Positions 7,750 to 13,981 of a DNA stretch of 28,744 nt are shown here, in pieces (the first letter of the stretch is position 1; each line of letters begins with the position of its first letter). A program made the position numbers and the translations under genes. The notes under the pieces are model-generated. The model saw only the letters and a program-made list of their open reading frames with translations. It ran no database searches and was not told where the DNA came from. Origin of the DNA: Chloroflexota bacterium (lineage in GTDB: Bacteria; Chloroflexota; Anaerolineae; Anaerolineales; Anaerolineaceae); NCBI GenBank assembly GCA_023434145.1, contig JAEYTI010000122.1:1-28744 (forward strand), given 5' to 3'.

Positions 7750-7755
7750 TATAAT
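7750..7755 (+). promoter_or_regulatory. -10 element for the zinc-ribbon/LysM pair
   Basis: Consensus TATAAT lies 37 nt before ATG 7793. No -35 consensus is visible. A short palindrome CCCGGC-TT-GCCGGG lies at 7632-7645 further upstream. Confidence 0.5.
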
Positions 7756-7792
7756 CAAGCTATCATTCTTGCGATCCCACAATCGAGCGCCT

Positions 7793-8398
7793 ATGCCATC
7801 TCCAACCCCTCCGATCACCCATCAGCGTATGTTTCATGGCGATATCTCTGCCGCTGCCCTGGCAGGACAGCTCGCGGCACGCTTTACCGACCGCCAGCAC
7901 CGGGTCTCGGTGCAGAATTCGATGGGCGCGTCGCTGGTGCAGATCGGCTCGAAGCACGGCACGCCGCTGACCGTGCATCTGGCAGACACTTCTGGCGGCG
8001 TGATGGTGACGATGAGCCGCGGGCGCAACTGGCTTGACCGTGCCGCCGACGCAAGCGAGCTGGTGGAGCGCGCTGCGACGCGCCCCGCCTCTTTACTGGC
8101 CCTGATCCCCGATGTGATCGGCGAGCTGCGCAAAGATAACCTCCCTCCCCGCGTATGGACGGCGATCAATGACCTGATGGGGCTCTCGCGCGCGATCGCC
8201 GGGGAGGAAAATGCGCCCAAGAACCCGGTCATCTGCCCGTATTGCAATGTCGCCAATGACCCCGGCGAAGAAACCTGCACCGCTTGCGGCGGCCCGCTGC
8301 CGGTGATCTTACCACGCACCTGCCCAAAGTGCGCCCGCACCTACACATCCGATGCGCTGTTCTGCCAGTCGTGCGGCACCCGACTCATCACGGAATGA
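7793..8398 (+). CDS. Double zinc-ribbon protein with an unknown N-terminal domain
   Basis: 201 residues. The first ~135 form an alpha/beta-like domain I cannot assign (FHGDISAAALAGQLAARF...). Two treble-clef or zinc-ribbon units follow: Cys148/151/162/165 and Cys177/180/191/194, each CxxC-x10-CxxC. Such C-terminal ribbons are common in Chloroflexota proteins of unknown role and probably bind one Zn each for protein or nucleic-acid contact. ATG 7793 is favoured over an in-frame TTG at 7769 because the TATAAT at 7750 leaves room for a leader. The next gene starts 4 bp after the stop, so the two are probably co-transcribed and perhaps functionally linked. Confidence 0.75.
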   Translation: MPSPTPPITHQRMFHGDISAAALAGQLAARFTDRQHRVSVQNSMGASLVQIGSKHGTPLTVHLADTSGGVMVTMSRGRNWLDRAADASELVERAATRPASLLALIPDVIGELRKDNLPPRVWTAINDLMGLSRAIAGEENAPKNPVICPYCNVANDPGEETCTACGGPLPVILPRTCPKCARTYTSDALFCQSCGTRLITE

Positions 8399-8402
8399 GA
8401 CG

Positions 8403-8930
8403 ATGCGCCACGGTCTAATCGGGGTTATTCTGCTGGTTGCGCTAATCGGCTCGCTGGGCGTGCAAAACCGCACCGCGCGGGCAGCCCAGCAGCCTTCCGC
8501 GACCGCAACGCCTCCGTCCGTCATTGCGCCGGTCACCACAGCCACCCCGCGCGCGGATGGCGCGCTAGTGCACGTTGTGGGGTTCGGGCAAACGCTGCCA
8601 GAGATTGCGAAAGCCTACGGCGTCACCGTGACCGAAATCCAGCGGCTCAACGGACTGCCGCCCGACTCCAGCACACTCTATTCCGGGCAAAAGCTGCTAA
8701 TCGTTCCAAAAGATGCGTTTCTGCTGCCACAGCCCGCTACCGCCACCACCTTCCCAACAACAGCGCCTGCCGAGGCACCCATTACGGAGCCAACTGCGCC
8801 TACAGTAATCGCGCCAGCCGCCGGAAATCGGCAGGATGATGGCTTGATCCTGCCAATCGCCGGCGGGTTGATCCTGTTGGGCGGATTCTTGCTGCTAGCT
8901 GCCGCGCTGGTTATCGGGCGAAAAAAGTAA
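8403..8930 (+). CDS. LysM protein with N- and C-terminal membrane segments
   Basis: 175 residues. A hydrophobic N-terminal signal (about 5-20) and Thr/Pro-rich spacer lead to one LysM domain (about 55-102: VVGFGQTLPEIAKAYGV...YSGQKLLIVP). A second Thr/Pro/Ala-rich spacer (105-140) and a C-terminal helix (about 148-171) ending in RKK follow. The layout resembles a sortase-independent tail anchor that displays a glycan-binding LysM outside the membrane. Start ATG 8403 is chosen because the signal peptide begins there and it follows the upstream stop by 4 bp; an earlier in-frame codon at 8352 lies inside the zinc-ribbon gene. The gene ends 7 bp from the convergent AspRS gene with no hairpin between. 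Confidence 0.8.
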   Translation: MRHGLIGVILLVALIGSLGVQNRTARAAQQPSATATPPSVIAPVTTATPRADGALVHVVGFGQTLPEIAKAYGVTVTEIQRLNGLPPDSSTLYSGQKLLIVPKDAFLLPQPATATTFPTTAPAEAPITEPTAPTVIAPAAGNRQDDGLILPIAGGLILLGGFLLLAAALVIGRKK

Positions 8931-8937
8931 CCGGCGC

Positions 8938-10257
8938 TTACGGGTGCAGCCGCGTCGGGCCGCGGAAGAGAAAGACCGTCTCACGAATGTTCTGGATGCC
9001 CAGCAGCACCATGAGAAAGCGCGCCAGGCCAAAGCCAAACCCTCCGTGCGGCGGGCAGCCGTAGCGGAAGAAGTCGAGGTAGAAGCGGATTGCCTCCAGC
9101 CCCAAGCCCTTCTCCAACGCCTGCTGCTCCAGCACGTCACAGCGGTGCTCGCGCTGCGCCCCGGTGCTGATTTCCAGCCCGTGCGCGATCAAGTCGAACG
9201 AACGGGTGAGGGTTGGGTGGCCGGAATGGCGCATATGGTAGAAGGGGCGCACCGAAACAGGCCAATCGGTGAGGAAGAAGAAATCGTGGTTGAACGTTTC
9301 CTTCACGTACTGCCCCAGGATGCGCTCGCCTGTAGGATCGATATCGCCCTTACGCTCGGGCGGCAACACGTGCCCGGCAGCGCGCAGAATCGCTTGTGCC
9401 TGGGCCATCGGCAGGCGCGGGAACGGCACCGCCGGGGGAATGATTTCAACGCCAAAGCGCGAGAAGATTTCCTGCCCGTGTTTTTCGCGCACCTGGAGGA
9501 TGACATACTGAAGCCAGCGCTCTGTGAACGTCATCACGTCTTCGTGCGTATCGATCCACGACATTTCCATATCGATGGAGGTGAACTCCGTCATATGGCG
9601 CGCGGTGAACGATGGGTCCGCGCGGAACACCGGCCCGATCTCAAACACGCGCTCGAAGCCTGCCGCCATTGCCATCTGCTTATAAAACTGCGGGGACTGT
9701 GCCAGGTAAGCCGTCGTCTCAAAATACGGCAGCGCGAACAACTCCGCGCCCGATTCGCTGGGCGAGCCCATCAGCTTGGGCGAATGGATCTCGATAAAAC
9801 CCTCCTGCACCCAAAATTCGCGCATGGCTTGCTCGGCGGTGGTTGCCACGCGGAACAGCAGCAGGTTTTCCGGGCGGCGCAGATCCAGGTAGCGCCAGTC
9901 CATGCGGATATCGATCGACGGCTGGACTTCGGCAAACGGGTCCAGCGGCAGAATCGGCCCGGCAGCCGATTCAACCATCAGCGTCTCTAGAGCCACCTCT
10001 AACCCGCCCAGCTTCACCACCGGGTTGTCGATCACCGTGCCGGTAACGGTGATGGCAGTCTCTACCGGCAGCCGCGAGATGGTTTCCGCCAGTTCGGGGA
10101 AGCGGCTCTTTTCCAGCACCACCTGGGCAGCCCCGGTGCGGTCGCGGAGCACCAAAAACTGCATCTTTTTCTGATCACGCAGTGTTTGCAGCCACCCGCT
10201 CAGCTTCACCTGCTTGCCTATCCATCCTCGCAGTTCTCGAACCATTGTGCGTTCCAT
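8938..10257 (-). CDS. aspS2: Archaeal-type aspartyl-tRNA synthetase
   Basis: 439 residues, the usual length of archaeal-type AspRS and lacking the bacterial GAD insertion. An OB-fold anticodon-binding domain (about 10-105) precedes a class II core: AYLAQSPQFYKQMAMAAG, motif 2 VFRADPSFTARHMTEF, SFDLIAHGLEISTGAQR, and motif 3 GFGFGLARFLM, ending FRGPTRLHP. The QSPQxYKQ signature separates it from AsnRS. In Thermus and Deinococcus this type is non-discriminating and charges tRNA-Asn for amidation. Here the two anticodon-domain positions I associate with specificity are Gln24 and Lys82, which may favour tRNA-Asp only. ATG 10257 follows GAGGAGG; a TTG six codons upstream is inside that site. A second, bacterial AspRS is encoded at 21247. 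Confidence 0.92.
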   Translation of the reverse strand: MERTMVRELRGWIGKQVKLSGWLQTLRDQKKMQFLVLRDRTGAAQVVLEKSRFPELAETISRLPVETAITVTGTVIDNPVVKLGGLEVALETLMVESAAGPILPLDPFAEVQPSIDIRMDWRYLDLRRPENLLLFRVATTAEQAMREFWVQEGFIEIHSPKLMGSPSESGAELFALPYFETTAYLAQSPQFYKQMAMAAGFERVFEIGPVFRADPSFTARHMTEFTSIDMEMSWIDTHEDVMTFTERWLQYVILQVREKHGQEIFSRFGVEIIPPAVPFPRLPMAQAQAILRAAGHVLPPERKGDIDPTGERILGQYVKETFNHDFFFLTDWPVSVRPFYHMRHSGHPTLTRSFDLIAHGLEISTGAQREHRCDVLEQQALEKGLGLEAIRFYLDFFRYGCPPHGGFGFGLARFLMVLLGIQNIRETVFLFRGPTRLHP

Positions 10258-10290
10258 CGTTTTCTTCCTCCTCAAAAAATTTGGTTTTCA

Positions 10291-10356
10291 CCTCTGGTAG
10301 ATCCGGTTACGTGCAGGTGATCGTGATCACCTGCACGTAACCGGATCTACCAGAGG
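10291..10356. repeat. 66-bp perfect palindrome in the aspS2 leader
   Basis: Arms 10291-10322 and 10325-10356 are complementary over all 32 bp with a 2-nt centre (GT). It lies 34-99 nt upstream of the aspS2 start codon, in a divergent spacer, so it cannot be a terminator of a neighbouring gene. If transcribed it would make a very stable hairpin just upstream of the ribosome-binding site. Confidence 0.85.
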
Positions 10357-10428
10357 CCTTAATGTTGCTATCTCAAAAATAGTTTTTTGTGTTTGTGGTG
10401 TGGGCTTCGCCCGCCTGTCATGGAGAGA

Positions 10429-10469
10429 TTTGGAGTTTTGAAAACGCTTCGCGTTTACAAAACTCCAAA
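10429..10469. repeat. 19-bp-arm inverted repeat
   Basis: 10429-10447 (TTTGGAGTTTTGAAAACGC) pairs with 10451-10469 with one mismatch and a 3-nt loop. It is one of five stacked hairpins between aspS2 and prs. Confidence 0.7.
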
Positions 10470-10481
10470 AATCAATTCTTG

Positions 10482-10534
10482 GGCTCCCGCTGGGAGCGTT
10501 TCAAAGGCATTCGCCCAGCAGGGCTGAACAGTTA
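10482..10534. repeat. Two-hairpin dispersed repeat, copy B
   Basis: GCTCCCG-CT-GGGAGCG, TTTCAA, then GCCC-AGCA-GGGC and TGAACAGTTA, colinear with copy A at 2090-2143. The loops and spacer differ while stems and tail are kept, which suggests selection on structure or a recently spread mobile repeat. A GGGCTTCGCCC mini-hairpin lies upstream, as in copy A. Confidence 0.7.
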
Positions 10535-10541
10535 CAAAGTT

Positions 10542-10590
10542 TTTTTGTGTTTGTAGTGCGAGACGCAGTCTCGCACTACAAACACAAAAA
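10542..10590. repeat. 23-bp-arm perfect palindrome, family 2
   Basis: 10542-10564 (TTTTTGTGTTTGTAG...) and 10568-10590 are perfectly complementary with a 3-nt loop. Outer ends TTTTTGTGTTTGT resemble those of the palindromes at 12001, 12912 and 28690. It directly follows the small-RNA terminator, so the U-run of that terminator is the arm of this element. Confidence 0.8.
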
Positions 10591-10612
10591 GGGCGCGGCT
10601 TGTGCCGCGCCC
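10591..10612 (-). terminator. Intrinsic terminator of the small RNA
   Basis: On the minus strand GGGCGCGGC, a 4-nt loop and GCCGCGCCC are followed at once by TTTTTGTGTTT. The stem is 9 bp of pure G/C. On the plus strand there is no comparable U-run, so the direction is minus. Confidence 0.8.
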
Positions 10613-10736
10613 TCGTCTTTCCTCAGTTGTTCCGGCCTGCTAAACCAAAACAACCCGGCAGCGCGAGCGCGGCAGGGAGGAATTGGCATTATTATTGCAG
10701 GTCGGCAGGTAGGTTCGCATCAGTCCCTCGTATGTT
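10591..10736 (-). ncRNA. Candidate small RNA or attenuated leader (about 145 nt)
   Basis: A near-consensus promoter (10743-10771) and a strong terminator (10591-10612) bracket about 145 nt with no ORF. A strong internal helix is GUUGUUUUGG pairing with CCGGAACAAC (10 bp with two G-U pairs, loop UUUAGCAGG), enclosed by UUCCUC/GAGGAA. The loop's GCAGG can also pair with CCUGC, which occurs three times in the 5' half. UUCCUC could alternatively pair with the 5' GAGGGA, so two exclusive folds are possible. It may be a free regulatory RNA, or a leader attenuating aspS2, whose start is about 330 nt downstream. I could not match it to 6S, SRP, RNase P, T-box or SAM families. The exact start site is inferred from the promoter. 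Confidence 0.6.
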
Positions 10737-10742
10737 GTGAAA

Positions 10743-10771
10743 ATTATAGCAAGGCGATGGAGCAGCGTCAA
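10743..10771 (-). promoter_or_regulatory. Near-consensus sigma70 promoter for the small RNA
   Basis: On the minus strand TTGACG (10766-10771), exactly 17 nt, then TATAAT (10743-10748). This is the best promoter in the window. Transcription is expected to start near 10735-10737. Confidence 0.8.
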
Positions 10772-10900
10772 TAGTCAATTGGCGCAAAACCTGAAACCCG
10801 AAAAGAGCCAAAAAAACAAATCCCAGCCCCGCCGGAGCAATTGCCAGATTAAGATTTCATTACATTCCGGTCATAAACGGTGCGCGCGATGCTTTTCGCG

Positions 10901-10906
10901 TATAAT
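10901..10906 (+). promoter_or_regulatory. -10 element of prs
   Basis: TATAAT at 10901-10906 predicts a start near 10913, about 90 nt before the prs ATG. The -35 region is not recognisable. A LacI-type palindrome overlaps the predicted start site. Confidence 0.6.
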
Positions 10907-10913
10907 ACGGGTT

Positions 10914-10929
10914 ATGGGAACGTTCCCAT
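10914..10929. promoter_or_regulatory. LacI-family operator-like palindrome at the prs start site
   Basis: ATGGGAACGTTCCCAT is a perfect 16-bp palindrome with a central CG. That is the hallmark of LacI/PurR/CcpA operators, and TGGGAACGTTCCCA is close to operators I recall for Chloroflexota LacI regulators. It covers the predicted transcription start of prs, a good place for repression. E. coli prs is controlled by PurR, also a LacI-family protein, so purine control is a reasonable guess. Confidence 0.6.
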
Positions 10930-11001
10930 CCCCGCCTTTCATTACAGCATTACACCCATCCTTTATTCGGTATCGTCTTTTTGCTAGAGGAGATTCATCC
11001 C

Positions 11002-11985
11002 ATGCATCACTTGCGACACGAGAAGATGTACGGCGACGTGAAGTTGTACGCCGGTACAGGCTCGACGGAATTGGCCGGTAAGATCGCTGATTATCTTGGT
11101 GTTAGTCTTTGCGGACGTGATGTTGTTACTTTCCCCAATGATAACCTTTTCATCAAACTGCACAGCTCTGTGCGCGGGCAAGACTGCTACGTTATCCAGA
11201 CGACCTCGGCCCCCGTTCACCGCAATTTGATGGAAATGCTGATCATGATCCAGACGCTGCGGCTCGACTCTGCCGCGCGCATCACCGCGGTGATCCCTTA
11301 TCTGTGCTATGCGCGTTCCGACAAAAAAGATCAGCCGCGCGTCCCCATCACCGCTCGCCTTGTCGCCGACATGATCGAAGTGGCCGGCGCTGACCGCTAC
11401 ATGACGCTCGATCTGCACGCCGGGCAGATTCAGGGCTTCTTCACCATTCCTGGCGATGTGCTGACAGCCTTCCACATCGAGATCGATTACCTCAACTCGA
11501 TCCGCGCGCAGATGCACAACCCGGTAGTTGTCACCGCCGATCTGGGCTTTGCAAAGAAGGGCCGCAACTTTGCTGCGGGCATCCATGCGCCGATGGCCTT
11601 TATCGAAAAGCGCCGCCTGGGCAATGATGCCAAAGCCGAAGCCCTCACCATAATCGGTGATGTGTACGATCGCGACGTGGTGCTGGTGGATGACGAGATC
11701 GATACAGGCGGTACGATCGTGCAAGCCGTGGAACTGCTGAAAGAGCACGGCGTGCGCGATATTTACGTCTGCTTTGTGCACCCCATTCTCTCGGCCAACG
11801 CGCCACAGCGCCTCGCGGCCCTGCCCGTCAAGCAGTTCATCACCACCGATACCGTGCCTTTCACCCCAGAGCGGCGCGCCCTGTTCGGCGACCGCCTCAT
11901 CGCTCTCTCGGTCTCTTCGCTGCTGGGAGAGGTGATTCTGCGCGCCAACCAGGGCCGCAGCGTAGGCGAAATGTTCAACGAGTAA
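11002..11985 (+). CDS. prs: Ribose-phosphate pyrophosphokinase
   Basis: 327 residues, typical length. It makes PRPP from ribose 5-phosphate and ATP for purine, pyrimidine, His, Trp and NAD synthesis, in the cytosol. Visible motifs: YLCYARSDKKDQPR (ATP/regulatory loop), TLDLHAGQIQGFF (the conserved DLHxxQIQGFF), KRR at 203-205 (flexible catalytic loop) and VVLVDDEIDTGGT at 226-238 (PRPP-binding loop; DDMIDTGGT in most bacteria). ATG 11002 has AGAGGAG 9 nt upstream; a TTG at 10981 is in frame but unsupported. A palindrome follows the stop by 15 bp, then mutM. Confidence 0.95.
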   Translation: MHHLRHEKMYGDVKLYAGTGSTELAGKIADYLGVSLCGRDVVTFPNDNLFIKLHSSVRGQDCYVIQTTSAPVHRNLMEMLIMIQTLRLDSAARITAVIPYLCYARSDKKDQPRVPITARLVADMIEVAGADRYMTLDLHAGQIQGFFTIPGDVLTAFHIEIDYLNSIRAQMHNPVVVTADLGFAKKGRNFAAGIHAPMAFIEKRRLGNDAKAEALTIIGDVYDRDVVLVDDEIDTGGTIVQAVELLKEHGVRDIYVCFVHPILSANAPQRLAALPVKQFITTDTVPFTPERRALFGDRLIALSVSSLLGEVILRANQGRSVGEMFNE

Positions 11986-12000
11986 AAATCTATCTCAAAA

Positions 12001-12053
12001 TTGTTGTGTGTTTGTTGAGCATGACGAAGCCATGCTCAACAAACACACAACAA
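12001..12053. repeat. 23-bp-arm palindrome, family 2, between prs and mutM
   Basis: 12001-12023 (TTGTTGTGTGTTTGTTGAGC...) pairs perfectly with 12031-12053 across a 7-nt loop, then TAATTTTTA. It may terminate prs. It ends 8 bp before the mutM ribosome-binding site. The inner GAGCATGAC is shared with the element at the right end of the window, and TATCTCAAAA just before it also occurs at 10370-10379. Confidence 0.8.
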
Positions 12054-12074
12054 TAATTTTTAGGAGCGCGGGCC

Positions 12075-12899
12075 TTGCCAGAACTACCCGAAGTTGAGAC
12101 AATCGCGCGGGCGCTGCGAGAAGGTGGGCGCGGAGGCCCACCGGTGATCGGACGCACCATTGCCGGAGCGCGCCTCTTGTGGCCGCGAACCCTGGCCGAG
12201 CCGGATTTCGACTCGTTTTTGCAGCGCACTGCCGGGCAGAAGATCGAAGCGGTCGGGCGGCGCGGGAAATTCCTCGCCCTCTCCCTCACCGATGGAATGC
12301 TGTTCATTCACCTGCGCATGTCGGGCGATGTACGCGTAGAACCGGGGGGCGATCAACCCCTCCAGCCGCACGACCGGCTGGTGATTGACTTCACCGATGG
12401 CTACCGGCTGGCGTTCAACGACGCGCGCAAGTTTGGCCGCGCCTGGCTGGTCACCGACCCGGCAGGCGTGACGGGCAAGCTGGGCCCCGAGCCGCTGGAG
12501 GAGAGCTTCACCGCCGAGCAGCTATACCGGCGGCTGCACGCTGTCAACCGGCAGATCAAGCCGCTGCTGCTCGACCAGACCTTTCTGGCGGGTATGGGCA
12601 ACATCTATACAGACGAAGCCCTTCATGCCGCCGGGATTCACCCGCTGCGGTCGTCGCGCTCGGTCACGCCGGAAGAGGCCGGGCGGCTTTGGCAGGCTAT
12701 CCGCGCCGTGCTGGCGGAAGGCATCCGCAGCAACGGCGCCAGCTTTGATTGGGTGTACCGCGGCGGCGATTTCCAGAATAATTTTGCCGTCTACCAGCGC
12801 ACCGGCCAGCCTTGCCCTCGCTGCGGCTCGATCATCGTGCGAACGGCGGTGGGCCAGCGCGGCACGCATTACTGCCCCACCTGCCAGCCAAAAGGCTAA
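12075..12899 (+). CDS. mutM: Formamidopyrimidine-DNA glycosylase
   Basis: 274 residues. It removes 8-oxoguanine and ring-opened purines and cleaves the abasic site. The start is a TTG: the enzyme's catalytic N-terminal proline must follow the initiator, and the sequence begins (M)PELPEVETIAR with AGGAG 8 nt upstream, so the rare start is fixed by function. Pro2, Glu3 and a lysine in GKFLAL (Lys65) match catalytic positions. The H2TH region includes LLDQTFLAGMGNIYTDEAL. A C-terminal zinc finger has Cys247/250/267/270 with RGTHYCPTCQ. No sign of degeneration. Confidence 0.95.
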   Translation: MPELPEVETIARALREGGRGGPPVIGRTIAGARLLWPRTLAEPDFDSFLQRTAGQKIEAVGRRGKFLALSLTDGMLFIHLRMSGDVRVEPGGDQPLQPHDRLVIDFTDGYRLAFNDARKFGRAWLVTDPAGVTGKLGPEPLEESFTAEQLYRRLHAVNRQIKPLLLDQTFLAGMGNIYTDEALHAAGIHPLRSSRSVTPEEAGRLWQAIRAVLAEGIRSNGASFDWVYRGGDFQNNFAVYQRTGQPCPRCGSIIVRTAVGQRGTHYCPTCQPKG

Positions 12900-12911
12900 G
12901 AACCTACCCAT

Positions 12912-12969
12912 AAATGTTTTGTGTTTGTTGTTTGGGGTGTAACCCCCAAACAACAAACACAAAACATTT
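12912..12969. repeat. 26-bp-arm perfect palindrome, family 2, after mutM
   Basis: 12912-12937 (AAATGTTTTGTGTTTGTTGT...) pairs perfectly with 12944-12969, loop 6 nt, ending in ATTTTT. It is well placed as the mutM terminator. Confidence 0.8.
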
Positions 12970-13050
12970 TTCAGATGGAAATAAAGGATCAAACAGGCGA
13001 ATCTGCAAAAGTTGGGGGGCTGGCGCAAAACAAGTTTTTTCGATTCGATA

Positions 13051-13056
13051 TACAAT
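13051..13056 (+). promoter_or_regulatory. Possible -10 element
   Basis: TACAAT precedes the gene at 13155 by about 100 nt. There is no clear -35. The deduced leader would contain the hairpin at 13076-13108 and a direct repeat of AGGATCATT (13117-13125 and 13128-13136). Confidence 0.4.
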
Positions 13057-13075
13057 AGCAGTTGGTGCTTCGTGT

Positions 13076-13108
13076 CATTTTGCGTGGGGACCTCGTCCCC
13101 GCAAAATG
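13076..13108 (+). repeat. Leader hairpin
   Basis: CATTTTGC...GGGGA (13076-13090) pairs with TCCCCGCAAAATG (13096-13108), 13 bp with a 2-nt bulge and a 5-nt loop. It sits between the candidate promoter and the start codon of the next gene, so it may be a leader structure or another dispersed palindrome. Confidence 0.55.
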
Positions 13109-13154
13109 CCCCAGAAAGGATCATTATAGGATCATTGCGGAAACCGGTGAAGCC

Positions 13155-13907
13155 ATGGATTCAATTGAAGTCACTCCCCTTACCCTGATCATCATCGGCG
13201 TCGTCAGCCTGGTTTTAGGCATACTCGCCACACTACTACTCAATTCGCTTCGAGAAGACTCGGTTGCCCCCGAAGAAGGCGCGGAGGCGCCCCCCGGTGG
13301 CAAAAAGGGCCGCTACACGCCCGTCGCGCGGCTGTGGCGCGAGCGCGGCACCGGACGCCTGGTGGTTGAGATGGATGGGCGCACGCTGATCAACCCCGAG
13401 CCGCTCAACGATATTCAGCATGAGCGGCTGGAGAAAGCTGAACGCGACTTTCGCGCCTGGCTGGGCATGGGCCTAAGCGCTACGGAAGCGCACACAGGCG
13501 CTGCAGCGCCTGCTCGACCTGCCGCTGTTCCCCAATCTGCGCCAAACCCAACCCCCGCAGCGCCTCCGGCGCAAGCGTCTGCCCCGGCCGCTCCCCCCGC
13601 CCGGCAAGAACCGCCGCCCATCCGCACTGTACCGTACACCCCGCCCATCTCCCCTGCGGTCATCCCGCCAGCAGCAACCCCTGCCCGTTCAAACCGCAGC
13701 ATCGTCGAGCAGATCGATGATATTCTGCAAGATATGCTGGTTACTTCTCCCCTGGCCTCGCGTGGAATCCACCTACACCAGGATCCAAAACGTGGCGTCA
13801 TCGTGCAGGTAGGCGTCGATCACTACGAAGGAATCGACTCAGTCCCAGACCCTGAGGTTAAAAGCCTGCTCAAGTCCGCCGTGGCTGCCTGGGAAAGTAC
13901 GCAGTAA
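13155..13907 (+). CDS. Membrane-anchored protein of unknown function
   Basis: 250 residues. One N-terminal transmembrane helix (about 8-30) is followed by a ~75-residue conserved-looking segment (RYTPVARLWRERGTGRLVVEMDGR...FRAWLG), a Pro/Ala-rich linker (about 115-180), and a C-terminal ~65-residue alpha/beta segment (SIVEQIDDILQDML...GVIVQVGVDHYEGIDSVPD). No family recognised. The ATG at 13155 places the helix at the very N-terminus; a longer frame back to 13062 runs through the leader hairpin and is unlikely. A weak GGTGA site lies 5 nt upstream. The architecture (anchor, domain, disordered linker, domain) suggests a cytosolic or surface scaffold. Confidence 0.75.
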   Translation: MDSIEVTPLTLIIIGVVSLVLGILATLLLNSLREDSVAPEEGAEAPPGGKKGRYTPVARLWRERGTGRLVVEMDGRTLINPEPLNDIQHERLEKAERDFRAWLGMGLSATEAHTGAAAPARPAAVPQSAPNPTPAAPPAQASAPAAPPARQEPPPIRTVPYTPPISPAVIPPAATPARSNRSIVEQIDDILQDMLVTSPLASRGIHLHQDPKRGVIVQVGVDHYEGIDSVPDPEVKSLLKSAVAAWESTQ

Positions 13908-13939
13908 CCGCAGAGGATTTTCTCGGGTAATGACAGAAA

Positions 13940-13974
13940 GGCGGGTGTTCGTTGCATGGCAACGAACACCCGCC
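13940..13974. terminator. Bidirectional terminator hairpin
   Basis: GGCGGGTGTTCGTTGC (13940-13955) pairs perfectly with 13959-13974 across ATG. It lies between convergent genes ending at 13907 and 13982. Confidence 0.75.
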
Positions 13975-13981
13975 TATTTGA

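Noticed and set aside
8944..9990. 348-residue plus-strand ORF
   Set aside because: Antisense to the archaeal-type AspRS; no recognisable domain and a skewed Arg/His/Gln composition.
10620..10740. RNase P-like GAGGAAAG and SAM-riboswitch-like GAGGGACTG in the small RNA
   Set aside because: Only short words match. The RNA is far too short for RNase P and lacks the rest of the SAM-I core; no T-box (GGGTGGNACCGCG) is present either.
10700..10740. tRNA-like GGTTCGCATC
   Set aside because: No cloverleaf can be drawn around it: no acceptor stem or anticodon arm with correct spacing.
10984..11781. 265-residue minus-strand ORF opposite prs
   Set aside because: Shadow of prs; a His- and Asp-rich mirror of conserved codons.
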